The position numbers were made by a program, and so were the translations under genes. Positions 33,949 through 45,589 of a stretch of 64,000 bases of DNA are shown piece by piece; positions within the stretch are counted from its first letter, which is position 1, and each line of letters starts with the position of its first letter. The notes under the pieces were generated by a model, which did no database searches, was not told where the DNA came from, and saw only the letters and a list, made by a program, of their open reading frames with translations. The stretch comes from Lates calcarifer (Eukaryota > Chordata > Actinopteri > Centropomidae): positions 1,489,530-1,553,529 of the forward strand of contig NC_066838.1 in NCBI RefSeq assembly GCF_001640805.2. Direction: 5' to 3'.

Positions 33949-33958
33949 GCCAGTTCGT
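33949..33958 (-). other. Primer binding site, predicted self-priming
   Basis: ACGAACTGGC on the minus strand, two bases after the 5' LTR and four bases before the gag ATG. It does not look like a tRNA 3'-end complement (no TGG directly after the LTR). It is exactly complementary to GCCAGTTCGT at 34204-34195 in the LTR, the predicted 5' end of the transcript. Self-priming from the RNA 5' end is known for Tf1-group elements. Confidence 0.7.
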
Positions 33959-33960
33959 AA

Positions 33961-34441
33961 TGTCAGGGGGTAGCAGTGTGGACACAGGCGCAGACACGAG
34001 GCAGAAGCAGAGCATACAAAAAACAAGGTCCTTTATTCCAGCGGGGTCGGTACACGGGTAGGCAGAAAGAGAAAGCAACGGTACAAGAGGGCTAAGCTGA
34101 GGCAAGGTCAAAAATACAGGCAAGGGTCAAAAAACTATGGCTGCGAGAGAAAGGTCTTCTTAGTAAAGGCTGGTAGGTCTGGCAGAGGCACAAGACGAAC
34201 TGGCAGGGAGTGCAGGGAGACACAGACACTAAATACACAGGGGCAGGGCAGACAATGAGACACAGGTGAACCACATTAGGGCAGGGTAGGTAATCACCAG
34301 GAGGAGGGAGCACAGAAGGAAGGGGAAGACAAGACACCTGAAACAAGAGGGAGGTCAGTGATAACAAAATAAAACAGGAAATAAAACAAACACAACAGAA
34401 CTACAAAACAAAAGCCCTGGCTCAGAACTGACACCCTGACA
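33961..34441 (-). repeat. 5' LTR of the chromovirus
   Basis: 481 bp with TGTCAGGG/CCCTGACA ends. Predicted minus-strand parts: U3 34441-34205, TATA-like TATTTA at 34235-34230, and transcript start at about 34204. R would run to the polyadenylation site downstream of AATAAA (34037-34032), with U5 beyond it. Confidence 0.97.
34204..34235 (-). promoter_or_regulatory. Predicted retrotransposon core promoter
   Basis: A TATTTA box at 34235-34230 lies 31 bp upstream of G34204, the first base of the segment complementary to the primer binding site. TATA position and priming complementarity independently point to the same start. Confidence 0.6.
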
Positions 34442-34446
34442 AGTTC
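34442..34446. repeat. Target-site duplication AGTTC, right copy
   Basis: Matches 29088-29092. Five-base duplications are normal for Ty3/Gypsy integrases. Confidence 0.9.
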
Positions 34447-34895
34447 AGGGAGTCTGGCAGTGGCAGGTGACGGATGAAGAAAAGGTTAATGGAAAAATAC
34501 AGTCTGACCTTTGTTTAATCTAAAGATGAAATTTTGATGCAAAATACAGAAGGAGGAGCCGCTGATTCTGCTACATTGTGCAGAAAATTTGCATTTGAAA
34601 TATTTAAATTTATTGATTTATTTTTTTTAGATAATGTAACAGCCTTGTACATTTATGCCATTGGCCATCAGTTTGAACTTTGTTTCTAAAATTGGTATTG
34701 CAGAGGGCCTTAAATACATGAGCCCCAGTCCCTGCCCTCAAGAGGCCAGTTAAAGGTGCACATCAGAGCTGTACCAAATTGCTTCATTGTTGTAATCAGG
34801 AACAAAGTCTAAGCTGTTGCTTTGACTTGCTGTTAGGTTGTGTTGTTGATATTACGTTCTGAAATGCTCCCTGGGAGCTGTAGTTGAATTCTCCT
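34447..34895. other. No gene; right flank of the LTR element
   Basis: AT-rich, with a short T run (34619-34629). Nothing assignable. Confidence 0.5.
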
Positions 34896-35120
34896 CCTAA
34901 AGTTGCACTAGTCAGTTTTTGTATTTATGGAGGATCAAATGAGAACATGTAGAGTGGCTTCTGCAGTTCCTCTCAGGATCTCTTTGCTTATTGTTTTATC
35001 TTTCCAGCTTGCAAACTGCTCTCATCAACCTTGTTTTCAGCAGCAGGCAGCTCGTTTCATTGCAAACATCTGATAAATCCACTACCTGTCCAGCTGGTGA
35101 AGATATTGGTTGGTGGAGGT
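34896..35120 (+). repeat. Dispersed repeat family R1, copy 4
   Basis: Starts CCTAAAGTTGCACTAGTCAG. Contains GTAGAGTGGCTTCTGCAGTT and TCATCAACCTTGTTTTCAGC, whose reverse complement occurs at about 45745-45775. It ends with GTCCAGCTGGTGAAGATATT. It has the same orientation as the 8120 copy but covers the other part of the family. Confidence 0.5.
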
Positions 35121-38100
35121 AAAACTAGAACAATTCAAACAGGAGAGCTCCATGGAAATGCTCTAACTGCTTGCTGTGGGAAATGTAGTCTTCAGTCCAG
35201 CTTATACATCCTGGTAGTTTCTTTGGCAATGATTCTGATATTGGAAAGAACTGCTTAAAGGTCAGAAAGAAAACTGAAAATGTTGATAGGTCAAGATGGA
35301 GCATCAGTCTCACTTGCACAAACCCCTACATTAGCCCTACACAGCACTAAAACTCAATATACTGACATACACACTGCACACCATCCTTTATGTGAAACAC
35401 ACAAGGCTACATCTGCTCTTCCAGATAAGCCCATGCTTTGTGTATTTGTTGTTGTAGTGTGGACACTAATTCATGTCCTTTATGTGTTATCAGTTGCAGC
35501 TCATCCAGATCAACAGGAGGCTGACATCCTGGCTTACTATGTAATATAGGCATTGTAGAAACAGAATAGATGATGATGAAATAGATGATGAAAAATGCTG
35601 TAACTTTGTCAGTCAATCTCATCTCTCCAGAGCCCACTAACTATAACTTGCTTGTGGATGGTGTTCTTAGTGTGTTCAGCTTAAGATGTTAATGGAACCA
35701 GTAGATCTCAGGAGACATTCTGTATCAGCAACAAACAGCTATTGCAGAGTTATGCTTTATTCTGCAGTGTCTTTGTCTCCTTACCACTGCAGTAAATTCT
35801 GGCAACTGATCACATTTGCTGTGTCACTATTCTTTGAAACTTTAAAAGAGAGGAAAGGGAGTTTTGTTCATTTTCACTTGCACTTGATAAAATTGTCAAA
35901 ACCACAAATTGGTGTCTAAAAAAGTCTACAACAAGAAACTCCCTACTCAAGAGAGCAAAAAAGAAAGTGACCTTTCTTAACAGTGTGCATCAAAGAGATG
36001 GTCCTCATATAAGAAAACAATGCCATAGTTTGTCTGTGCAAGCACTTTATAATGATCTATAGTACATTGTATTCTTCACTGAAATAATTATGGAGGAAGT
36101 CAGGTGACGTAGTATAAAGAGCAACAACGTCCAGTAGTGGATGGATGGGCCGGCAATACACATGACCTTCACACAGGAGTTCACACTGTTAATCCAGTGT
36201 GTCATCATTGTTTCTTTTAACCTTGACTGTTCACCTCTCACAACACATATGTTTAATCCAGTTCAACACACCTCTGGACTAGTTATGTAGGAAATAAAAA
36301 TCTGAAAAAAAAAAAAAAAAAAAATCTTTCTTGCAATGTCAAGCTATATCACCATCTACACTTTCACCCCTTCATGCAGATGAGATTAAATCAGTGTCAT
36401 TATTATGTATAGCAAAAATATTATGTTTAAAACTCTTCTAATTGCTTCCATTAAATAAACATATTCATTCTTGGCCAAACACCCTCCAAAATCACACCTC
36501 TCAAATTTAGTCTGCACTTCTGGCAAACATAGCAACAGGCAGTGACATCTCCACAAAAATTACATTTAGATAGGTGCCCAAACATAGAGGAGTCACTCCA
36601 TGTACAGCTCATATTGTTAAAACTCCACAAGACTGCTATCCTAGGCTACATCTTAGTTCCTCATTTGATTTTTTCTTGTTCCTCATTAGACTTGAAAATT
36701 ATTCCAGTCTTCCATCCAACAGCTCTTGTTTCTGTTCTAAGGAGTGAGGAAGGATGTCTAAGGAGTCACGAGCAAGCATACACAAGACCATCCTTTGCAG
36801 AGGACACTCAGCTTAACTCCACACTGTATAAACACATTATATACATATTTACTTGTTACCTCTCTTATTTCTTCTTTCCCTTGCATTTTTAGTGGAGGGG
36901 ACTAAGATGCATAGAAAAGATGCAAGTGAGATAGGGTTAAAGGAGTTAAGATAGAATTAGGGGAATCAAGAAGTATCCATAGATTCCACTGCTATAATGA
37001 AGTTATTGTCATTAGCCATTGTCTTAATCATTGTTACAATGTTAAAAAGAAAAATTGAAAATAAAACTTAATTAACTCCTTAGTTAAGATTCTGTTAAAA
37101 TACAAATGAAGGTGGGTGATTCATAAGATTTTTGTCTATGATGTCATTTAATAAATCTTGCATGTAGCATACATTTACAGTCATGTCACTGCAAGCCAGA
37201 GAATTGGAACTCAAGTTAGCCACAGTAATCCTTTCTAAAGGGAACTTTAAATGTATAGAAAAGGGCAATCATAGTAATGAAGACAATTATCCAGAGAGGT
37301 ATATTAGAAAGAGAGGTATATTAGAAACAACAACTTTGAGAACTGAAACTCTACACCTTGATCTCATCTCCAGGAGCAAATCAGGTGAAGCAAACCTGAG
37401 AAAATAAGTGGGGGTGAATAACGGGGTGAATCTAAAAAGAAATGAATAAAATGATTGAGTAAATGAAATGAATAAAAATGAATGGTAATGAAGAAAATCT
37501 AAGTGAATCTTGATAGCGCCAGATGAGTGGAGCTAAAAATGAGTTTGCAGCCTCAGAAGGAGTGAGTATCTGGACTTGAGCCAGAGAAGCCTCCTCACCA
37601 CTTGAATGAATAAATCAATGCCTTAATGCTGTTCTCCTCCCTCCTCACTCAGGTTACATCTGGCTGCTCAATTAGAGCAGGAGCTAACTAAGAAATAATC
37701 TACCAATGAACTGCTTTGATGCAGTTCATTGGTCTAGGGGGCATTTAGGGGATACATGATGGACAGCTCAAACAAAGTTGGCAAAAAAAGAATTACTTGA
37801 GCATATCAAAAAACACAAAAGAGGAGAAAACCATCCATCACAATCCTGTGTAAATGTCTTCAGCTTGTTGATTTCAAGAAAGAGTCAATATTTCTCTGTG
37901 AAAGAAGATGAATCAGAACACAGAGCAACAAAATGCTCTCATAAGAGAGAGAAATAACTCTGTGATCAAAAACTGTCTCTGTGCACTCACTCAACAGGGA
38001 CGATGAAGGAAAAGGTTGCACCGGTTTGAGTCGGCCTCATGCCTGAAGATGATTGACTGTGATCGTTCTGTAGGAACCACCAAGCATGACATAAATGTGT

Positions 38101-39649
38101 ATTCACAGTTAGTTGGCACAATATTTACCACTCCAGGACTCCCAGTGGAGGTGTCTCCTTCTTTGTGCTAAGCTGGGCTCCATCCTTCCTGGATGTATCT
38201 CTGATGAATGCACCACATGATATACAGTAAATCCTTCTATCTTAGGCTGGGGGAGATGTCAAACAACTGTTTTTTCTCAAAATACTGGATTGTCCCCATT
38301 TGACAACCTTCATGACAGAAAGTGACATTTAATTTTCCCAGCATGTAGTTCTAGTCAGAGTGAAAAAAAAGAAAAAACAGAAAACTGCCTTAGACCATAA
38401 AACCCTGCTTATAAAAGAGAATCTCAGATTACACTGCTCACTGGTTACAACTTTGAAAAATCAATCTAAAATCTAAAAAAGGTGAATGACTGATGGCACC
38501 AACACTGATATGTCTGTTATGTCCATCTCTGCACATTCTTTCTCTTTATTCAGTAGCTCCTAACATCTGTTCATTATGCAGCTCTACAGCTCACTGGTGT
38601 GTATTGTGTGTGGCAGCCGCTGGTTGGTCATCTATCAGTCAGCCTGCTCTTAGTGGAGGTTAAGTGTTATTGGGTGAAAACAGTGTTTGGTGTGAACAGA
38701 TTGAGTAGACAACTTATTATGTGTGTTGGCTTCATTAGTCTCTACCTGGAATTTTCCATCAGCCTACTGGAGTGTAGTCAAGTGTAGAGCTTGACTCACA
38801 GGGGCATACCAGATTTAAAATCTGTATATTTCTGGGGTTGATAACACAGAAACACAAGCACATCAGTGTAACATGGCTGCATACTATAAGCTAAGGTCAC
38901 TGAAAGTCTGGCCCTCCAAACATTCACACTCCCTTGAGCTTGCATGAAACAAGAAGCATGGAATATTTGCTTATGCTATAAGCCTCAAAACATAATCACT
39001 GACAATATTCTTCACACTCACACAATGTACTCTTACAGATGGTTACTACTGATTTCTTCATTAATCTTCATTAGTACTGTTTGCTTTGACTTTAAACCTA
39101 TGTTCATGGTTCACTAGTAAATTCAGTCTGTTGCTGGTTACAACTGCTAGAACTGGTTAGGACTATGATACTGCCATTACCAACTGCCATTGCAACACAA
39201 AAGTACACATCTTCCATTTGTATTGTCACACCTGTGCACATGATTTATACCAAGTACAGTAAGGGCAGACACTGACTAATGTGACAGCAGTGAAACCATA
39301 AGCCAATTGAAGGTTTTGTTTGGTGAATTAAGTGGAATTTCCAGCTCATTCATCTGCCCTCTGCTTACTGTGTGTTACAACAGAACACAGTGTTGTGACT
39401 GGATGTGGCTTAACTGAGGAACACCAATGGGAGTTGTGTCAGATTTAGTTGGTGTTCTGGATTAAGCGGCTCCCTCTGGGTAACTGCAGGTGTTTGAAAA
39501 AAGTAAAGCACTAGGAAATGAATTACGCACAAAAACAGTATAATTGATGTGTCTGGGGAGAGTGAGCTCTGTTGTCACGCCTGTGTGACATTATGCCATG
39601 GAAACAGTCTCATTTCTTACCCAGCACCCTCAGTGTTTGTGAAGGGATA
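35121..39649. other. No gene; simple repeats only
   Basis: Holds a 20-bp A run (36305-36324) and an AATGAA-rich patch (37436-37500). A stretch at 36100-36300 (CCAGTAGTGGATGG, CTTCACACAGGAGTTCACAC) looks like a familiar fish repeat, but I could not place it. Reading frames are all short and unconvincing. Confidence 0.45.
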
Positions 39650-39672
39650 TGTGTGTGTGTGTGTCTGTGTGT
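39650..39672. repeat. (TG)n microsatellite
   Basis: Short TG run with one TC interruption. Confidence 0.9.
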
Positions 39673-41214
39673 CTTGTCTACTTGTCTATGTGTACTTTTA
39701 TCTCTGTGTAAAAATGTGTAGTGATATTATCTTTCCTCTTTTGTGCAGCCATTTTCCTTTGTTTTTTGTGCAAAAATATTAGCTTTGCCCACATTTAAAT
39801 ATGAGTAAATTTAATGTTGATTACAGTTTAGTATTGCTCAGTAACTAGGTTATTACAGCAAAACAACAATGTGTTACATAAAAAGAAACAAAGGCAATAG
39901 CAGATATAAGCAACATGAAACATGTGCAATAAAAAAAGATGAATCTGAGCAGGGGAAGTATTTATTGACTGGATTGTAAAAGTGATGCAACTTCAGCAAA
40001 AGAGAGGAAATAAGGAATGAATAATATACTGGGTATACTGGAACATTAGACAGAAAACTTGAATGTACTCATATTGATTTTTTCCCCAGTCCTACATACC
40101 TGTTATGATGTGCATCTCAACAGCTACAATATGTAGGTATATCACTCTCCTGTTTCCTAGTGAGTCAATACTCAAAAGCTACAATTTTACTACTTTCCAT
40201 ACTCATATTTGCACACCCTAGCGACTCTACTGTGAGTGTACCTTTCTTGTGTTTGCATAGTGTACTCACTATGCACTACAGGCGTTAAATGATGCAGTGT
40301 TGCCACAGAGGCTGAATGAGAAGGACATTAAGATCAGTTTGTTGTTATTTCTGTCCAGCACTTTTATATTGTGGACTGTAATGAGCATTCATCTCTAATG
40401 GCTGCTAGCAAGGCTTTATAGTTTTGATTTACCTAAATTAGTCCCGCTTTTCCCTTTTCTTTGCCATCTGTATCAGTTTGCCCTCTTTCTCGTTTCGATC
40501 TGTCTCAGTCCTACTTTCACACACCCATAAATGAGAGCAGGCTCAGGTGTAACAGCATGTTCTTACCATTGTGGCATTGTCTGGCACCATATTGTAAATA
40601 GTGGCTGCAAATGAGTTTGAAACCATAATTGCACAATAATTGTTCTAGTGTCCCATGGGCAGTGAACACAGCACCTATCATCACTCAGTGTTATCACATC
40701 CCTCCATCTGATTCTAGTCAAGAAAAGCAGTTTGGGAGCGTCTTGCTTCCTTCATGTGATGTATTTGCAGTAGAAAACCGGTTATTATTAGTTTCATAAA
40801 GCTTGTGAGCACAGAGATTTAACGACAAGATTTAACTCTGAGAAATGTCCACTGAGGATTGATTCAGCCTGGCAGCTGAATGCTCCACTGTCAGTGAATA
40901 ATGGGGAGGTTTTATGATAATATGACTCACCGTCTTTACAAACTCATCTGAGCAGCTATTTAAATTTCTGGTGGAGATTTAATAGAGCCCAATTGTGCTT
41001 TTTGGTCTATTTCTCACCTCAAATAAAAGCTATTCACTAAAATCAAATTTTTCTAGATTATGTAAGATCCAGCAAAGACCAATGATAACCTAGCCATTGG
41101 TGCATTTATCGCCAACAGCTACATTGTCCAAAATGACTTAAAGTTGCCTTTCCAGTCTTGCCAGCTCAAAATGAGAGATCAAGGCAAATCTATCATGAAT
41201 GTCATCAACTTTAT
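39673..41214. other. No gene or recognised element
   Basis: Nothing assignable. Confidence 0.5.
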
Positions 41215-41745
41215 TAAAGGATAATTCTGGTTTATTACAACTTGAGTTCTATTTTATAGTTTTGACCATACAACCTGTGTGATCACTTCACCACTTGAGT
41301 TTGTTGCCATGTTTGCTGTGTACCTGTTCTGTCTAATATGTGGATCCAAGTAGACTCTCCATCAGATCATCATCTCATCTGATTATACAGTGTATCATCA
41401 TTATCATCTTTACAGGTAGATAGAATTAAAAGTCTACAGCCACACGGATGGCTCTATGAGGCCGTATATAAGCACATTGCTAACATTTTCTAATTGCACT
41501 GAATACAAAGATCAGCTGACTAACTAAAATGCTGACCTGATGATGGCACTGGATGAAAAGTCAGAGTCTTTCTGAAGGTCTTTCTTGGGAGTTGATTTAA
41601 TAGTTTTTCAGATATTTCACAACTGCACAACAAATGTCAACTTTGTGGTGGTGCAAGTGGAAAAGTCAGGAGATCACCAAAGTTGGTAGAATTTATTCTC
41701 CAGGTTTATTCTCCAGGGACCATTCATTCTCGACCATGGCTGTTC
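41215..41745 (+). repeat. Dispersed percomorph repeat, family R2, second copy
   Basis: Begins with AAAGGATAATTCTGGTTTAT. It includes CTGACCTGATGATGGCACTG and CAAATGTCAACTTTGTGGTG, then GTGGAAAAGTCAGGAGATCA and CCAAAGTTGGTAGAATTTAT with a duplicated TTATTCTCCAGG. It is the same family as 5440-5765 but covers a later part. Confidence 0.5.
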
Positions 41746-42131
41746 ATTACCCAGTGGAGCATCGCCAACTGTTTGTGTTTTGTCTCTTTGGGCGAGTTTT
41801 AGATTTAGTCCAGTTTTCCTCAGGTCTATTCAGACCCTTGTAACTTGCTGCTATATTAGATAGAATCAATTGGCAAAACCAGAACTAGAACTACAACTAT
41901 CCATTGAGTAACTGGAGCGATGAAGACTTGGTAATACTTTCCAGAGAAAAGAGAGCTTAACTGTATTTCAACTGAAGCCAGCGAGCAGGACATCTGGACA
42001 ATTTCTGTTGTGCCAAACTTGAGAAAAGTCTGATATTGAGAGCTCATGTAAATGTCAATCAAGCAGATTATCTCATACTGACAAGAATATCTGAGGATAA
42101 TCCAGTGAACCCTGTGTGTCTCTACGTTTAA

Positions 42132-42168
42132 CACGTGTAGTCTTTACACACTGGTGTGCATGGCAACC
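42132..42168 (+). promoter_or_regulatory. Possible promoter sites: E-box and RFX-like motif
   Basis: CACGTG (42132-42137) and CATGGCAACC (42159-42168, an RFX half-site match) lie just upstream of the GA microsatellites and the candidate first exon. Motifs of this length occur by chance. The value lies in their position. Confidence 0.25.
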
Positions 42169-42176
42169 AAGGCTGC

Positions 42177-42178
<2 letters not shown>

Positions 42179-42229
<51 letters not shown>
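42179..42229. repeat. (GA)n microsatellite 1
   Basis: About 51 bp of pure GA. Frames reading EREREREREREREREREREV across it are artefacts. Confidence 0.97.
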
Positions 42230-42231
<2 letters not shown>

Positions 42232-42373
42232 GAAGGGTAGATGTACAGTGAGGTTAAGAGAAGAAGACTCATTACAAGGAGAGCTGGAAAATGGGATCAG
42301 GGGAGAAAAAGAGGAAAATTAGGTTAGCACCTTCACAGCAGAGCGACATCCACACAGACAGAGGAGACAGACA

Positions 42374-42374
42374 G

Positions 42375-42427
<53 letters not shown>
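42374..42427. repeat. (GA)n microsatellite 2
   Basis: About 54 bp of GA with one GACA interruption at about 42397-42401. Confidence 0.97.
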
Positions 42428-42432
<5 letters not shown>

Positions 42433-42506
42433 TTGCAGCTTATTACTTACTGCTCTCTGTCTCTCTCTTTGGTGTCAGTTGCTTTAGCGACTCAGCGGCA
42501 AGCAGC

Positions 42507-42531
42507 ATGGAGCTGGAGCCTCAGCGATTCA
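42507..42531 (+). CDS. Candidate first coding exon, MELEPQRF (unidentified)
   Basis: An ATG with a strong Kozak context (AGCAGCATGG: A at -3, G at +4) opens eight codons, MELEPQRF plus one base. It ends at the good 5' splice site TTCA|GTACGT, leaving a phase 1 intron. A pyrimidine-rich stretch and two GA microsatellites upstream would form the 5' UTR. Without the splice the frame ends three codons later. The protein is not recognised, so a gene name is not justified. The candidate exon at 14043-14196 has the same strand and phase, so both could be alternative starts of one transcript. Evidence is limited to context and splice-site quality. Confidence 0.3.
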
Positions 42532-43719
42532 GTACGTAATCCTTTACTCCTCTTTTACTACAACTGCCTTTTGTTTATTGTTGCGTTTTTTTTTTCCATT
42601 ACAAACTGCAGAATTTTTATTTTAAGTTTTTGTTGTTTTTTAATCATGGTTATGGTTGTATTGGTTGTATTAGATAAAAGTTGGATTATCAGTGTGCTCC
42701 ACCTTTTATAAGAGGGATATGATGTATTATTATTCTAAATTTCAACATTATTAGACTGGTTGTCAAATGGAAGTTTTTAACTTGATTTGGATGATGCATT
42801 TTGATTGGGTGCATGTTCTTATTCATTCCTGAATGTCCATGTTCATTCATGTTTATGTTAATAATATCATTTGAGTTGAGTCTCAGGGGCTCAAGATCTA
42901 AATGCTTTCTCCACCTTAATAATTATATGAATTACTTTTTGGACAGGCAAAATTTAGGATATTGAATTGTCAGGTTTTGCCTGTTTCAATTGAAAAAATT
43001 ACATCATTAAAAAACATTCATGAAACCTATTTAGAATACCTGTTGAATTAATTGCCTCCTTGTTAGGTCTTGTCTGTCATCCTGCAGGGCTTCATTTCTA
43101 TCATGATCATCTTCCTGCAGTCTTTGTTAATGGATGAGATTGAAGAAGAGGCTTTCAATCTGCTTGTCAGTTTGGGTGTGTAAAGGTATTTTGCTGGTTG
43201 CCATGAGTGTTGCGTTTGCGAGTCATTTCAATTTTTTTCAGTTAGTAAGAAAAAATGGATATACTTTGGAAATATGGAAATACTTTTATAAAATTAGCAA
43301 CAGGAAAATAAAGCTTTATTATGAGTGACTAAGTAAGCATGTAGTAAAACATGTTCGTCTTTTATGATTGTCATGAGGAATCTACAGCACTCTATAGTCG
43401 CTATAAGATCGAAATACAAATGAAACAATAGAAATAAATATAAAAAATACATATCAGAAACAGGACAGGATGCATTACACAGACATCACCTGTTATAACA
43501 TGCAGTACCTACAACCTTAATGCACTCCATGTGAAGCATCTTAACAAGACCCACATTTACAAGGTTTAAGGAAATGATGTAGTGACAACATACAAGTTGG
43601 GATCAAAATGTTCAGGGACTATTCCTGTTGCAGATTAACAGTTTTGCATTATCAACATCAGGACCTGTATTGCACGCATTTGTGATCACTTGCAAATGTG
43701 CATTTGCGATTTCACCATG
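42532..43719. other. No further gene; possible intron
   Basis: AT-rich, no recognised element. The stretch 43590-43719 may contain the degraded N-terminus of the mariner relic below. Confidence 0.45.
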
Positions 43720-44390
43720 ACCACAAATGTGGTCAACAAGAAATTGGACTAATTGTGTTTTAGGATCATTGGCTCACCATCAAGAGAACTGCTGACACTG
43801 TCTATGTGTCACTTGAAACAGTTTAGGCAATCCTCGTGTCCAATTTGATCATGCACTGCATCACTGCCAAGTTCATGCCCACAGTTCTGACTCCTAAGCT
43901 GAAGCAGCACCATGTCAAAGTCTGCAAGGATCTCAATCAACAGGCCTGGGATGACCAAACTTCCATGTCGAGGATCGTCATTGGTAACAAGAGTTGATAA
44001 GATCCAGAAAACCAAAAAGCAATCTTCATAGTAGAAGAGCCCACAGTCTCAAATACTGAAGAAGGCTGCCAGGTCAAGAGTGTGACCAAGAGCATGCTTG
44101 GTTGTTGCTGTCTTTAACATTTGTGCACCATGAATTCATCCTCTAGGGTCAGACTGTCAACATGGAGTGCTACTGCACTGTTCTTAGGCATCATTTTGTG
44201 TAAATGGCCATGCTACAATGAGATTGGGTGTGCCCACTCAAAGCATGCTGAAAATGCTCTACTTGCTGGACTTGCTGAAAACTGAAATTCAAGATGAAGG
44301 GATCCCACTTTGACGCAGTAGAGGAAATCAAGCATGAGTCGCAAATGGTGCTTGACAGGATTACAGAATGAGACTTTCAGGTATTTCAGT
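43720..44390 (+). pseudogene. mariner-family transposase relic
   Basis: No long frame is open, but stop-ridden translation gives a mariner transposase in order. It reads DHWLTIKRTADTVYVSLETV (43764 on), AKFMPTVLTPKLKQHHVKVC, then DDQTSMSRIVIGNKS with two stops and KSVTKSML. A frameshift leads to VHHEFIL, a stop, GQTVNMECYCTVLRHHF (about 44135-44210), and after a gap KLKFKMKGSHFDAVEEIKHE and SQMVLDRITE (about 44280-44367). The usual GDES motif with the first catalytic aspartate reads GNKS. The HHDNAPAH region is barely visible and the YSPDLAP segment is deleted. The helix-turn-helix part is mostly lost. Terminal repeats were not found. Confidence 0.8.
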
Positions 44391-45589
44391 ATTAAAATTC
44401 TAGAGGCAGAGGCAGTGAATTTTTTGGAGTACCATCTGTACTGACATTAGCTGTAAGCTAGCTAGAAAATGATACACCCACCATCTGCTCAACTGAGAAC
44501 ACAGGATAAGATTGTACATTCTAATGATGATTGTGCCCTGCATGACAATGATTCATAACTGTTATCAATTTACAGCTCACCTGTACAGTAATATGTTGAG
44601 TGTTTATTATGTAATCAATATCAAATGAATAAGACAGTGATTTTGGGGCACAGCAGTAGTTTACATTTATCAGATCTCTAATGTTTCGAGTCAAAAGTTT
44701 AAAGTGACACTCCTTTTTAAAGGTCAGATCATGGTATAGAAAACTCAATGCTAGAATTGTCATCATTGCGCTCAGTTGAATCCCTAACCACAACAATCTG
44801 TTTCATAATAATCGCTTTCTCAAACTAAGTCCTCAGTGAAGTTCTTCTTTGGCATTTGGTTGTGCATGTGGTGACCTTTGTTAAGTGCTTTGTTTGGATA
44901 TGGTTTTATAAAGTAGAATCATCTGTGCTTTCATACTGACTGGTAAATACCAGGTCATGCTTGATGACTTAACTGTAGCATTTGAGAACACAAACTTTAA
45001 AAAATAAATCCAACTTCTAACCTTGAGCAGTTTGTAGACTAGTTTGAAAACTTTTTTCCTTGCTCTCATCAGCATCTCAATCCATGCTGCATCTGAGGGG
45101 AACTAATTTTCTATTTATAATTATGGCTAATCATAATCATAAGTGTATTGCACAAAATTCAGATTGTATTTTTTAATGATCATCTTTGTTTGGGATTCTG
45201 CAATGCAGAATACATACACTGTAGTTGTATTTGTATTGTATTGTAAGCTGCATCAATCTGCTGTTGCTGTTTTGTTTAAAGTAGTTTAATATGGAGTGGA
45301 GCAGAAAACAATTCTGTCTCTGTTTCCCAAGGGAATCAACATAGTGTGATTGGTTGTCGCTCCCTCAAGTCACAGGATATTTGCATAAAGTTGAACTTTC
45401 TCAGTTTCCCCATGTTGCGCTGCTCAGTGACTTTCAAGTTTTTGAGCAGTAGCACCAGTATGTTTCTCTGAGTTTAACTCACAAATGAATGGCCTCCTGT
45501 CATGTCTCTCATGTGACATCTGTAACAATATCTAACAGCACATGATTGCCTAATTGGACATCAGGCAAACACACAGCAATATGATGATT
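44391..45589. other. No gene; possible old repeat at 45290-45470
   Basis: The stretch containing GTGATTGGTTGTCGCTCCCT and ATATTTGCATAAAGTTGAAC resembles a familiar fish repeat, at low confidence. The rest is unassigned. Confidence 0.4.

Larger units (their letters stand above)
29093..34441 (-). mobile_element. Ty3/Gypsy chromovirus (Tf1/sushi-like) LTR retrotransposon
   Basis: A 5349-bp element bounded by two 481-bp LTRs with perfect 8-bp inverted ends (TGTCAGGG/CCCTGACA) and a 5-bp target duplication AGTTC. It runs on the minus strand: 5' LTR at 33961-34441, gag, pol, polypurine tract, 3' LTR at 29093-29573. Pol order is protease, reverse transcriptase, RNase H, integrase with a GPF module, and a C-terminal chromodomain, which defines the chromovirus branch of the Metaviridae. 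There is no env. The LTRs differ by one base (T at 29145, C at 34013), so insertion was recent. Internal base composition is clearly GC-richer than the surrounding DNA. Two reading-frame breaks in pol make this copy non-autonomous as written. Confidence 0.97.

Noticed and set aside
33943..33960. Conventional tRNA primer binding site
   Set aside because: No TGG-type tRNA 3'-end complement follows the LTR; the complementarity to the LTR itself is a better explanation.
42116..42539. Frames with poly Arg-Glu
   Set aside because: Translations of GA microsatellites.
43809..44015. 68-codon minus-strand frame
   Set aside because: Shadow of the mariner relic, whose homology is on the plus strand.
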